Assembly: GCA_002239045.1 (NCBI GenBank)
Contig: MPNN01000001.1
Location: 248,001-312,000, forward strand
Direction of reading: 5' to 3'
DNA: 64,000 bases
Origin: SAR202 cluster bacterium bin127
Lineage (GTDB): Bacteria > Chloroflexota > Dehalococcoidia > Lucifugimonadales > Lucifugimonadaceae
Positions within the stretch are counted from its first letter, which is position 1, and each line of letters begins with the position of its first letter. Both the position numbers and the translations under genes were made by a program. Below the pieces are notes generated by a model. The model made no database searches. It was given only the letters and a program-made list of their open reading frames with translations, and had not been told where the DNA came from. Shown in pieces: positions 1 through 6,995 of the stretch.

Positions 1-60
1 TGTACATAACCATCGTCATTCCGGCAAAAGACCGTCACTCCGGCGAAAGCCGGAGTCCAG
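1..60. repeat. REP-like repeat remnant at window edge
   Basis: Two imperfect copies of the core CGTCATTCCGGCGAAAGCCGG lie here, the second followed by AGTCCAGAGG. The preceding TGTACATAACC resembles the TGTGCACAACC terminal repeat of the elements near 53.7 kb and 59.7 kb, so this is probably the end of another member of that family. It sits directly upstream of the tRNA gene. Confidence 0.6.
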
Positions 61-94
61 AGGAGTGGGGGGCGGGAAGTACCATTGAAGTCGC

Positions 95-178
95 GGGGGA
101 GTGGCGGAATGGTAGACGCGCATGCCTTAGGAGCATGTGGCTTAGGCCGTGCGGGTTCGAATCCCGCCTCCCCCACCA
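95..178 (+). tRNA. tRNA-Leu(UAG)
   Basis: This is a class II tRNA. The acceptor stem GGGGGAG pairs with CTCCCCC, followed by discriminator A and an encoded CCA. The anticodon stem CATGC/GCATG encloses the loop CTTAGGA, giving anticodon TAG, which reads CUA leucine codons. A long variable arm follows, and the T arm carries the usual GGTTCGAATCC. All arms fold, so the gene looks intact. It stands alone, with no other tRNA nearby. Confidence 0.95.
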
Positions 179-256
179 GAGAGTGGGAAATTGCAGCGGC
201 TCCTTCGTCTTGAAGTTCGAATCGTAGAGGAACCGAAAAGATAGGATTGTGATGGG

Positions 257-1468
257 ATGAGTGCGATGCAAAACCAGACGAATCGAAACAAATCAGATTT
301 TCGTTTGACGAGGATCTGGGCTCGGAATTTCAAGAGCATACGAAGCCTAGATCTTGAACTTGGCCCTTTAACGGTGCTTGTTGGACCGAACGCGTCCGGC
401 AAGAGCAACGTCCTTGATGTCCTCCGTTTCATCAAAGATGCATTCGACCGAGACCTCGAATCCGCCGTGACATCTCGGCACGGGATTGACGCGGTCAGAA
501 TGACGAATCCTCAGCGCGGTCACCGCAACGTCGAGGTTGGTTTCGAAGTAACCAAAGACGAATTCGAGATGCGGTACGGGTTCGAGATCAGTAGTCAGGA
601 AGGTGTTTATCGCGTAGAAAGGGAACACGGTACCCTAGTAACTGCTGCGGATAATTCAAAACCGGTTAAGTTTGAAATTAAGGACGGAATTCCAGTCACG
701 CCCAAAGGCTTCCACGATGATCTTTTCAATGATGTAAAGTTCAGCACTTCTGAACTTTCAATCGCATTTTGGACGCTTTTCCTTTTCCGTCCTGCAGAGC
801 GAAATCACAGCTCGGACGAAGCCACGAAATTCGTGAAGTCGATGCGGTTTTACCGTCTGTTTCCGGACGCGATACGTGAACCGCGAAGGTTGATGAACCC
901 GCATCTATTAGCTGAAGACGGCCAGAATCTAGCTTCAGTATTGCGAGAGATGGTCAAGTTGGACTCGCCGTACCTTGACGAGATAAAAACCAGTATGGCG
1001 CAGGTTGTTCCGGGGTTGAACGACTTGCGAGTGGATCAATCGGGTGGTTACCTAGTAGTCAAGTTACTTCGCGGATCCAGCGATAACGGCGGACCGGGAT
1101 CGTGGTTCGATCTTTCACAGGAATCCGACGGCACGGTGCGCCTATTAGGGTTGCTTACAGCGTTTTATCAAGACGTGCCTAATTCGTTGATTGGGGTAGA
1201 AGAACCGGAGTTAACCATACATCCCGGTGCGCTCGCGGTTCTTGCCGATGTGATGGTCGAAGCATCAAGTCGGACACAGGTTGTGGCTACTACACACAGT
1301 CCGGACCTCATTGACCGATTGCCGATCGAGTCTTTGAGGGTGGTAGAGATGCGGGACGGATGTACTGAGGTTGGGCCTGTTTCGCAGGCGCAATCGAAAG
1401 CGGTGGTGAACGGTCTTTTTACTAGTGGCGAACTGCACAGTATGGAAGGTTTGGTACCGCGGAGTTGA
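257..1468 (+). CDS. AAA family ATPase (SMC/RecF-like, COG4637 type)
   Basis: A 403-residue single-chain ATPase. The N-terminus has the RNFKSI strand typical of RecF/SMC-like proteins, then Walker A GPNASGKSN at about residues 43-51. An ABC-like signature region (LSQESDGTVRLL) lies near 286, Walker B (GVEEPELTIHPGAL) near 312, and the switch histidine THSPDLID near 345. No nuclease (Toprim) domain is visible, which distinguishes it from OLD proteins. Such stand-alone ATPases often occur in defence or repair contexts, but the substrate is unknown. ATG at 266 is an alternative start. A small membrane protein follows 46 bp downstream. Confidence 0.85.
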   Translation: MSAMQNQTNRNKSDFRLTRIWARNFKSIRSLDLELGPLTVLVGPNASGKSNVLDVLRFIKDAFDRDLESAVTSRHGIDAVRMTNPQRGHRNVEVGFEVTKDEFEMRYGFEISSQEGVYRVEREHGTLVTAADNSKPVKFEIKDGIPVTPKGFHDDLFNDVKFSTSELSIAFWTLFLFRPAERNHSSDEATKFVKSMRFYRLFPDAIREPRRLMNPHLLAEDGQNLASVLREMVKLDSPYLDEIKTSMAQVVPGLNDLRVDQSGGYLVVKLLRGSSDNGGPGSWFDLSQESDGTVRLLGLLTAFYQDVPNSLIGVEEPELTIHPGALAVLADVMVEASSRTQVVATTHSPDLIDRLPIESLRVVEMRDGCTEVGPVSQAQSKAVVNGLFTSGELHSMEGLVPRS

Positions 1469-1514
1469 CACCCTCAATGCGGTTTATCGTGTTGCAGATC
1501 ATGGAGGTCCTGTC

Positions 1515-1760
1515 ATGAAATTGGTCTTGGGTCTTGTGTTGGGAGTGGTCTTGTGTTTCGTTCTGTCGTATGTCGCGGAAAATGGTTTGGATTCTTTTGA
1601 TTTTGTCAAGGATGCTTGGACTGCTTCGCAGAATTTGGCGGAAAGTAAACCGGCTTATTGTTTTGACCAAGATGATCCGTCTGCGTTGAAGGCGGCCGTT
1701 GATCGGATGGTTGAAGATTACAACGCTGGCAAAGACGTTGTTGCGATCTGTGCTGAGTAA
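1515..1760 (+). CDS. Small single-pass membrane protein, unknown
   Basis: An 81-residue protein. The start was chosen at ATG 1515 because GGAGGT lies 5-6 bases upstream. The first 20 or so residues form a hydrophobic helix (signal peptide or anchor, LVLGLVLGVVLCFVLSYV), followed by a short acidic domain with two cysteines near residues 49 and 79. I do not recognise the family. It follows the ATPase gene and is probably the last gene before the terminator at 1764-1919. Confidence 0.55.
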   Translation: MKLVLGLVLGVVLCFVLSYVAENGLDSFDFVKDAWTASQNLAESKPAYCFDQDDPSALKAAVDRMVEDYNAGKDVVAICAE

Positions 1761-1763
1761 AAG

Positions 1764-1919
1764 GAAGCCCCCTCTTGCGAAGAGACCTTTGCAAAACCCG
1801 TGATCAGCGATACGATGCGACCGTTTCGGTGACTGTGCCCCGATTGCACCGCCCCTCTGGATTCCGGCTTTCGTCGGAATGACGGAGTTTTGCAAAGGTC
1901 TCCTTGCGAGGGGGCTTTT
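1764..1919 (+). terminator. Rho-independent terminator split by an inserted element
   Basis: AAGCCCCCTC (1765-1774) pairs perfectly with GAGGGGGCTT (1908-1917), followed by TT. The arms are separated by about 130 bases because a repeat element (1781-1902) lies in the loop. Removing it, with one copy of the 7-bp direct repeat CTTGCGA, leaves a compact 10-bp stem with a small loop. Position right after the small ORF supports terminator function. Confidence 0.6.
1781..1902. mobile_element. MITE-like element with REP core
   Basis: Perfect 16-bp terminal inverted repeats, GAGACCTTTGCAAAAC (1782-1797) and its complement (1887-1902), bound about 120 bp. It is flanked by direct repeats CTTGCGA (1774-1780 and 1903-1909), consistent with target-site duplication. 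The interior near the right end has the REP core CCTCTGGATTCCGGCTTTCG..CGGAATGACGG seen elsewhere in this window. It has no coding capacity. Confidence 0.65.
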
Positions 1920-1955
1920 CGTTCGTGGTCATGGTTTTCGTTCCTCTAGAAGGTG

Positions 1956-2251
1956 ATGTGTTCTAGGGCGTCGCAGATTGCTGTTCGTGATGATATTGAT
2001 GGTTCGTATTTGATCCTCGTACAGTGCAAGCGTACCCAAAAGAAGGTCGACCAGATGGTTGTGAAGACCCTGTGGGCGGATGTGTCGAGCGAGCACAGTC
2101 GGGGCTCATCGTTACCACGAGTGCACTGACACCGAGCGCTGAAACTATTCGGACGGCCCGCGAATACCCGATTGCCATTGCAGAGAAGGGGATGCTCAAG
2201 GACTGGATTGAACAGCTACGTTCACCTGGGTCCGGAACATTTATGGCATGA
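1956..2251 (+). pseudogene. Broken Mrr-like restriction endonuclease fragment
   Basis: In one frame from 1956, about 40 codons read DDIDGSYLILVQCKR..KKVDQMVVKTLWADV, which has the D..QxK active-site pattern and following helix of Mrr-type (PD-(D/E)XK) endonucleases. In the next frame the match continues as VERAQSGLIVTTSALTPSAE to a stop at 2251, the usual C-terminal strand-helix of the domain. The frames switch near 2078-2085, and the N-terminal DNA-binding part is missing. I infer a decayed restriction gene. A sequencing indel could explain the shift but not the missing N-terminus. Confidence 0.6.
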
Positions 2252-2541
2252 ACTTGTTGACGACACTGGTGAATGGTATCATCGTCGACTCGCGCGAGCG
2301 GCTTCCGATGCCCCCAACTGATACCGGTTCATGTTTCTCCTCTGGGACCTCAACGAGCTTTGCGGTTGACGTAGCCGAGATGGATTCTAGCAATTCGCCG
2401 ATAGTGTTTCGTTTTTCGGCACCTAGGATGCACTCCAATCCGCGGCGACATCATAACCTTCTCCTGAACCGCGGTCAACCCCTGCGGAGTCGGTGCAACG
2501 CGTCCGACACGGCATTGCCCGCATCTGACCGAGGAGACAAC
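2252..2541. other. Intergenic stretch without a supported gene
   Basis: This lies between the Mrr-like remnant and the end of the minus-strand gene at 2542. A TTG-start minus-strand frame (2241-2438) is open but has no recognisable motif or ribosome-binding site. The long plus-strand frame here is antisense to the minus-strand gene. I see no repeat or RNA gene. Confidence 0.4.
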
Positions 2542-3309
2542 CTAGATTTCAGCCGTCTCACCCGTCAGTTGATTATGGACGCTGATTGTTCCCGTGAAAT
2601 CGGGCATCGCCAGATGTTCGGCATTATCGATGATCTCAAGAACGTGGATTATCATCCGCTCCAGATCGGAGACAGCGTCGTGTTCGCCTTGGATCGATGC
2701 TCGATACGGTTCTTCGTTTTTCAAGAACAAGGCTTGACCTCGTTCCTGGGGAACGATTCGATGTTTAGGGTACTTGCCGCTATCGCTCATCGGGGCGTAG
2801 TAGACGAACGTGGTGCCGGCATCGGTCAAGGGAAGCAGTTCTCTATGCTTGGTCGAATTGCTCATATCTTTCATCGGACCCAAAAGACAGTTCCCGTTGA
2901 ACGGCTGCAACGCCTTGATGAACTTCACTTGACGATCCGACAGGTAACGGAGATGTCTGCGCGCGTTCTCGTCGAACCCTTTGCTGTCGTTCTCGATAGG
3001 AAACTTGGTCGTGCGCTCGTCGATGTCGCCGCAGTTCTCCACCGACGCACGATAGACCATGTTGTCCAGCGCCGCCATCAAGTGCCAGACCACATCAGCC
3101 ACTATGGTCTGCGCCCGCCCCACAATCTCCATGTCCGGTAGATGGATCTCGAAATCCCCTTTTTGATCGAAGCCTCTACCCATGTCCGCGGTGCGTTTGG
3201 CCCAGTCCTCGGTCAATTCGTCTTTCAGCTCTCGCCAATGCTCAGTCGCTCGAATGATGTGATAAATCGAATCGACGTAGACGCGGGGGACGCGTCGGCA
3301 GTCGCTCAT
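2542..3309 (-). CDS. Conserved hypothetical protein
   Basis: A 255-residue soluble protein. The start at ATG 3309 is supported by GAGGGGAGAA just upstream on the minus strand; the longer frame to 3453 is less likely. The sequence is mostly alpha-helical. A middle section (around residues 70-150: HLMAALDNMVYRASVENCGD, FPIENDSKGFD) resembles uncharacterised bacterial proteins often found next to mobile or defence genes. No catalytic motif is recognised. It is convergent with the Mrr-like fragment and upstream of the higBA pair on the same strand. Confidence 0.6.
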   Translation of the reverse strand: MSDCRRVPRVYVDSIYHIIRATEHWRELKDELTEDWAKRTADMGRGFDQKGDFEIHLPDMEIVGRAQTIVADVVWHLMAALDNMVYRASVENCGDIDERTTKFPIENDSKGFDENARRHLRYLSDRQVKFIKALQPFNGNCLLGPMKDMSNSTKHRELLPLTDAGTTFVYYAPMSDSGKYPKHRIVPQERGQALFLKNEEPYRASIQGEHDAVSDLERMIIHVLEIIDNAEHLAMPDFTGTISVHNQLTGETAEI

Positions 3310-3490
3310 GTTTCTCCCCTCTCGTGGCGATCCTGTCGGTTTGCGATTGCGGGTGCCCGTACCACCACCCAACCATGCTACCCGAGACCGTTCGGATCGC
3401 CGCCCTGAGAAGCTCTCCGACATTAGCATCGGCCTTGACGTAGTCCGATGCATCGAACTCTTTATGCTCCTCAGGCATTAGCTTCTCCAT
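3242..3490 (-). CDS. Possible small hypothetical protein
   Basis: An 82-codon frame from ATG 3490 whose 3' end overlaps the start of the next gene by 68 bases. The first half is acidic and plausible (PEEHKEFDASDYVKADANVG), the second half is basic and low quality. It may be a real short gene whose true end has been lost, or a chance frame. No family is recognised. Confidence 0.3.
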   Translation of the reverse strand: MEKLMPEEHKEFDASDYVKADANVGELLRAAIRTVSGSMVGWWYGHPQSQTDRIATRGEKHERLPTRPPRLRRFDLSHHSSD

Positions 3491-3527
3491 CGAGGGCACT
3501 CACACGTCCCGTAAGCCCGTTGAACGT

Positions 3528-3818
3528 TCAGGCAGCCGCCCCCACAAGCGGTTCAATATCACTAACATCAGTGGTGCTGCGCGCCACATCGATGTCATAC
3601 ATTCGCTGGAGGTTTAGCCAGTAATCAGGGCTGGTTCCGAGGGCGCGGCCGATGCGGAGTGCAGTGTCGGCGGTTATCGAGCGGCGGCGTTTGATGATTG
3701 CGTTAATGCGGATCGGGGGGACGCCGATCGTCTTGGCCAGACGGTACTGGCTGATGCCGAGTTCTTCAATGAACTCTGCCAGGTGCTCGCCCGGGTGGAT
3801 AGGTTCGGGAGTGTTCAC
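3528..3818 (-). CDS. higA: HigA family antitoxin (XRE HTH)
   Basis: A 96-residue protein beginning with the HigA hallmark IHPGEHLAEFIEELGIS. The helix-turn-helix spans about residues 22-60 (QYRLAKTIGVPPIRINAIIK, then DTALRIGRALGTSPDYWLNLQ). HigA binds and neutralises HigB and represses the operon. It starts 13 bp after the higB stop, in the toxin-first order typical of higBA. Residue length and motifs match the family. Confidence 0.93.
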   Translation of the reverse strand: MNTPEPIHPGEHLAEFIEELGISQYRLAKTIGVPPIRINAIIKRRRSITADTALRIGRALGTSPDYWLNLQRMYDIDVARSTTDVSDIEPLVGAAA

Positions 3819-3831
3819 TGTGTTGCCTCTT

Positions 3832-4110
3832 TCAGTGGTAGTCGACGACTTCGATCTCCATCGCGCCTTGGCCGGTCCAGATGAAGCAGACGCGCCATTG
3901 GTTGTTTATTCGGATGCTGTACTGCCCGGCCCGGTCGCCTCGTAACGCTTCGAGACGATGCGACGGTGGCACTCGCAGGTCGGACAACACGGTCGCCGCA
4001 ACTACTCGCTGTAACCGCATCCGTGCTCTGCGTTGGATGTCGGGCGGTAGGCGGCGCACCGTTCGACCTTCGAAGAGATCCATTGCTGCATCGTGTTTGA
4101 AGCGGTTCAC
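3832..4110 (-). CDS. higB: HigB family toxin (RelE superfamily)
   Basis: A 92-residue GTG-start protein. It has the HigB/RelE signature LRVPPSHRLEALRGDRAGQYSIRINNQWRVCF (described here by its core, about residues 46-77), ending in a short acidic strand VVDYH. HigB proteins are ribosome-dependent mRNA interferases. No Shine-Dalgarno sequence is seen; the promoter at 4119-4147 places the transcript start almost at the GTG, so translation is likely leaderless. It is paired with higA. Confidence 0.9.
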   Translation of the reverse strand: MNRFKHDAAMDLFEGRTVRRLPPDIQRRARMRLQRVVAATVLSDLRVPPSHRLEALRGDRAGQYSIRINNQWRVCFIWTGQGAMEIEVVDYH

Positions 4111-4118
4111 TTGAGCAT

Positions 4119-4147
4119 ATGATAACGCATTGCGATAATAACGTCAA
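4119..4147 (-). promoter_or_regulatory. higBA promoter with operator-like palindrome
   Basis: Reading the minus strand, -35 TTGACG (4147-4142) and -10 TATCAT (4124-4119) are separated by exactly 17 bp. The hyphenated palindrome CGCA-T-TGCG (4126-4134) lies in the spacer, where a HigA repressor would block RNA polymerase. The predicted start site falls one or two bases before the higB GTG. Confidence 0.6.
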
Positions 4148-4243
4148 TGATACCGTAATGGCGGCTGGGCAGTTTATCTTCGAGTGGGCATACCCCTGCT
4201 CGCTGCGCTCGCGTCCCCTTTCGTCCCGAAAGGAGACGGTAGG

Positions 4244-5038
4244 TCACGATCGCGCCAACACTGCCTGCCCGAACGGGGTGTCCGCCAATCGCCATTGGCC
4301 GGAGAGTTTGCCGCCGTCTATGATCAGCTCGGTTCCGGTCATGTAGCTGGATTCGTCGGAAGCTAGGAAGAGGACACCGTAGCCAATCTCTTCGGGAGTG
4401 CCCATTCGGCCCATCGGCCTGTCGGACGCTTCGGAATCGCCTATCTGTTGGGAGCCGGCGTGGAGCATCTGGGTGTCGATGGCACCGGGATGGACCGAGT
4501 TGGCCCTGATGCCGTCGCGGGCGTACTGGATGGCGGTGCATTTGGCGAGCAGGTGGACGGCGGCCTTAGAGGCGTTGTAAGCGGCGGACCAGGCTTGTCC
4601 CACCAGCCCGGCGCCAGACGATATGTTGATGATCGACCCGCCACCGGCGCGTCTCATGTGCGGGATGACTTCCCTGGTGCCGAGAAATGTGCCCTTACCG
4701 TTTACCGCCATCACGTGGTCCCACTCTTCGACGGTCGTCTCTTCCACCTTGGCGTAGTGCGCCGCGGCCGCGTTGTTAACCAGTACGTTGAGCTTTCCAT
4801 ATCGGTCGATGACTTCGTTCACGCCTTCGTCCCAGTCGGTTTCGCTGGTGATGTCGAGCCTTTGGAAGAAGATGTCACCGCCGGACGCGGCAATGTCGGC
4901 GGCGGTCTGTCGACCCTTTTCCTCGTCGATATCGGCGATGCAAACCTTGGCGCCTTCTTGAGTGAAGAGCCGCGCCGAAGCTGCGCCAATTCCGCTCGCC
5001 GAGCCGGTAATGATAGCGACCTTGCCTTCAAGCCTCAT
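4244..5038 (-). CDS. SDR family oxidoreductase
   Basis: A 264-residue classical short-chain dehydrogenase. NAD(P) binding is shown by TGSASGIG (residues 11-18) and NNA (88-90). The catalytic triad is Ser141, Tyr154 and Lys158. Asp at the end of beta-2 (CIADID) suggests NAD preference. The usual C-terminal DGG is followed by an extra tail of about 20 residues. The family includes cyclopentanol/3-oxoacyl reductases, and the substrate cannot be told. It stands alone on the minus strand, followed by a small CCTTTCG/CGAAAGG hairpin at 4217-4233. Confidence 0.88.
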   Translation of the reverse strand: MRLEGKVAIITGSASGIGAASARLFTQEGAKVCIADIDEEKGRQTAADIAASGGDIFFQRLDITSETDWDEGVNEVIDRYGKLNVLVNNAAAAHYAKVEETTVEEWDHVMAVNGKGTFLGTREVIPHMRRAGGGSIINISSGAGLVGQAWSAAYNASKAAVHLLAKCTAIQYARDGIRANSVHPGAIDTQMLHAGSQQIGDSEASDRPMGRMGTPEEIGYGVLFLASDESSYMTGTELIIDGGKLSGQWRLADTPFGQAVLARS

Positions 5039-5100
5039 GGTTTCTCGGGTTCCTTGGTAAGTGGTTTGGTTTACGGGGAGGAGTCTATCGGCAACGGAGA

Positions 5101-5192
5101 AATCATGCCTTCTTTAGCGGGGAATCCATGCCTTTGGCGGTGGAGAAGCCATGCCTTCGGCGACGGAGAGGCCATGCCTTCGGCGACGGATA
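5101..5192. repeat. Tandem repeat, four copies of about 23 bp
   Basis: Four head-to-tail units of the form CCATGCCTTCGGCGACGGAGA, diverging toward the left (the first copies read CATGCCTTCTTTAGCGGGGA and CATGCCTTTGGCGGTGGAGA). It lies in the spacer upstream of the SDR gene. Confidence 0.8.
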
Positions 5193-5198
5193 AACAAT

Positions 5199-5262
5199 GT
5201 CATTCTGAACGGAGTGAAGAATCTGGCGCGGCGAGATTCCTCGGCTAGGCTCGGAATGACAA
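5199..5262. repeat. 64-bp dispersed repeat, copy 1
   Basis: Begins GTCATTCTGAACGGAGTGAA and ends CTCGGAATGACAA, so its ends are inverted (GTCATTC/GAATGAC). A second, nearly identical copy lies at 5337-5400. Confidence 0.85.
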
Positions 5263-5336
5263 GGGACTGGGAATGACAGAGTGATTTGCTCGGAATGAAA
5301 AGGGGGTACGTCCGCAATGGCAATGGAGAAAGCCAT

Positions 5337-5400
5337 GTCATTCTGAACGGAGTGAAGAATCTGGTGCGGCGAGATTCCTCGGCTACGCTCGGAATGACAA
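5337..5400. repeat. 64-bp dispersed repeat, copy 2
   Basis: Same unit as 5199-5262, differing at about two positions (T for C after AATCTGG, C for G in GGCTACGCTC). The right end runs into the 22-bp tandem array that follows. Confidence 0.85.
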
Positions 5401-5490
5401 GTGGCGACGCTCGGAATGACAGCGAATTGCGCTCGGAATGACAGCGAATTGCACTCGGAATGACAGTGGGCTGCGCTTGGGATGACAGGG
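5401..5490. repeat. 22-bp tandem array derived from repeat end
   Basis: Four units of about 22 bp, each ending CTCGGAATGACA and starting with a variable GCGAATTGC-like segment. The shared CTCGGAATGACA is the right end of the 64-bp repeat, so the array appears to have grown by local duplication of that end. It precedes the gene at 5559. Confidence 0.75.
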
Positions 5491-5558
5491 TAGAGCAGAT
5501 GGCTACAATACCAAGGCATAGGTAATTGAGAGAAAGCGAAGTGTGAATCGGAGCAACA

Positions 5559-6029
5559 ATGGCCGGTAAGACGTCTGAAAAGTCGATGAGTTTCGAGGAG
5601 CGAGTAGCCGCGGCGAAGGCTGCGGGAAAGCCTGTGTTGCTGAGCGGAGGGAACCCGCAGATTGCGAAGGGCGATGGTGATGGTCCCGTGCAGGCGTATA
5701 TTGCGGCGATGCCGGAGTGGAAGCAGGATATCGGGCGTCGGTTGGACGACCTGATCGTACGGGAGGTGCCGGGCGTGAAGAAGGCAGTGCGGTGGAACTC
5801 GCCGTTCTACGGTGTCGAGGGCATGGGATGGTTTGCCAGCATGCACGTCTTCACTCGGCATGTGAAGCTGACGTTTATGAACGGTGGATCGCTGGATCCG
5901 CTGCCGCCGTTAGTGGGCAAAAGCCCTGATGAGCGGTGGGTGAACATCACGGAGGATGGTTGGAATGAGGATCAGATGGCGGAATGGGTGCGGCAGTCGG
6001 CGGGGTTGCCGGGGTGGGAGGGGTTTTGA
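5559..6029 (+). CDS. DUF1801 domain protein
   Basis: A 156-residue protein. The DUF1801 core spans about residues 45-150: a helix with WKQDIGRRLDDLI, then VKKAVRWNSPFYG, the FASMHVFTRHVKLTF strand and GRSP-like GKSPDERWVNI. These match the YdhG/DUF1801 family, whose biochemical role is unknown. The N-terminal 40 residues (basic, Ala/Lys-rich) are an extension. The start at ATG 5559 gives the full frame; ATG 5586 is possible. Confidence 0.85.
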   Translation: MAGKTSEKSMSFEERVAAAKAAGKPVLLSGGNPQIAKGDGDGPVQAYIAAMPEWKQDIGRRLDDLIVREVPGVKKAVRWNSPFYGVEGMGWFASMHVFTRHVKLTFMNGGSLDPLPPLVGKSPDERWVNITEDGWNEDQMAEWVRQSAGLPGWEGF

Positions 6030-6055
6030 GGGGGGTGACGCGTTCCGATTGATGG

Positions 6056-6817
6056 TCATTCGTTAACTGAATCCAAGTACGTGCCAGCACCGAATGAAAG
6101 GAGGGTGGTCAGGTGGGTGTAGAGGTAGGTGACGCCTTGGTTGAGGTACTGTTGGGTGGCGGCGGCGTTGCCGGCGGAGCCGGAGGTTTGGTTGGCGGCG
6201 GCGATGGTGGCGAAGACGGTGTCCATGGCTTGGCGGACTTGCGGGGCGTCGGGGCGTCCGGGGTAACCGAGCGATTGGGAGAGGTCTGAGGGGCCGACGA
6301 AGAAGACGTCGACGCCGGAGACTTGCACGATTTCGTCGACGTTTCTGACGGCCTCGGCTTCTTCGAGCTGGACGCAGACGAGTGTCTCGTTGTTGGCATT
6401 TTCGGCGTATTCGGACATGGACATGCTGTATCCGTATGAAGCTGATCTGGTGCCGGCGGCTAGTCCGCGTTCGCCTAGCGGATGGTATTTGACGGCTTCG
6501 ACGGCTCTGAGGGCGTCATCGGCGGTGTTGACGTGGGGCACCTGCACACCCATTACGCCGCGGTCCATGAGCTGACCGATGGCCTCGAATGAGTTGACCG
6601 ACGGTCTTGCGATGGGAGTAACGCCCGCGGTTTCGGCCGCCATGACCATGAGTTCGACGCTCTCGATCCCGATTGAACCGTGTTCGCAGTCGATCAGCAC
6701 CCAGTCGAAGCCGAGTCTTCCGACAATGTCGACGATGTGGGGAGACGGAATCATTATCGATACGCCGAACGCGGGTTTGCTGGCGAGGAGTTTGCGCTTC
6801 ATGCGGTTGGGAGTCAT
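6056..6817 (-). CDS. HpcH/HpaI aldolase family protein
   Basis: A 253-residue TIM-barrel class II aldolase of the 2-keto-3-deoxy sugar acid / 4-hydroxy-2-oxoheptanedioate type. Visible motifs: DCEHG (43-47) with the catalytic His46, ARP with Arg71, QVPH (92-95), metal ligand Glu142 in QLEEAEA, and Asp178 in FVGPSDLSQSLGYPG. The start at ATG 6817 gives the family's usual N-terminus; the frame open to 6961 would add a basic tail. It cleaves or forms a carbon-carbon bond with pyruvate, the partner aldehyde being unknown. It is divergent from the GMC oxidoreductase gene. Confidence 0.88.
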   Translation of the reverse strand: MTPNRMKRKLLASKPAFGVSIMIPSPHIVDIVGRLGFDWVLIDCEHGSIGIESVELMVMAAETAGVTPIARPSVNSFEAIGQLMDRGVMGVQVPHVNTADDALRAVEAVKYHPLGERGLAAGTRSASYGYSMSMSEYAENANNETLVCVQLEEAEAVRNVDEIVQVSGVDVFFVGPSDLSQSLGYPGRPDAPQVRQAMDTVFATIAAANQTSGSAGNAAATQQYLNQGVTYLYTHLTTLLSFGAGTYLDSVNE

Positions 6818-6960
6818 TGTGGGTATCAGCCTAAAAGATCGATTGCTGCGGTAACGGTTTGAGCCGTTGACGAAGCCCGCCGACTGATATTGATGTGTGG
6901 CAGATCGTCGGGAACGGGAACTGGAAGTGGAACATCGGTGTATGATGCCCCGAATCGACA

Positions 6961-6966
6961 TATAAT
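6961..6966 (+). promoter_or_regulatory. Consensus -10 box for the GMC oxidoreductase gene
   Basis: TATAAT lies 30 bases before the ATG at 6996. No convincing -35 hexamer is seen at 17 bp, so only the -10 element is claimed. Confidence 0.4.
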
Positions 6967-6995
6967 CCCGTCATCGCAACGGCACCGAAGAGGTA

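Noticed and set aside
1..178. tRNA-Leu 3' end as an integrase attachment site
   Set aside because: No integrase gene follows and no duplicate of the tRNA 3' end was seen in the window.
205..232. GTTCGAATC-like stretch downstream of the tRNA that could mark a second tRNA
   Set aside because: No acceptor, D or anticodon stem can be formed around it; it resembles only a T-loop.
2248..3141. Long plus-strand open frame of nearly 300 codons
   Set aside because: It is antisense to the better-supported minus-strand gene at 2542-3309, which has a strong ribosome-binding site and a plausible helical protein; the plus-strand product has no coherent domain.
5401..5490. Short regular repeats that could suggest a CRISPR array
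   Set aside because: Unit length is 22 bp with the repeat itself only about 12 bp, the intervening bases are near-identical rather than unique spacers, and no cas gene is present.
5103..5861. Long minus-strand open frame across the repeat patch
   Set aside because: Its translation consists of repeated CHSE/NDIVIPS-type strings produced by the tandem repeats, and it runs antisense to the DUF1801 gene.
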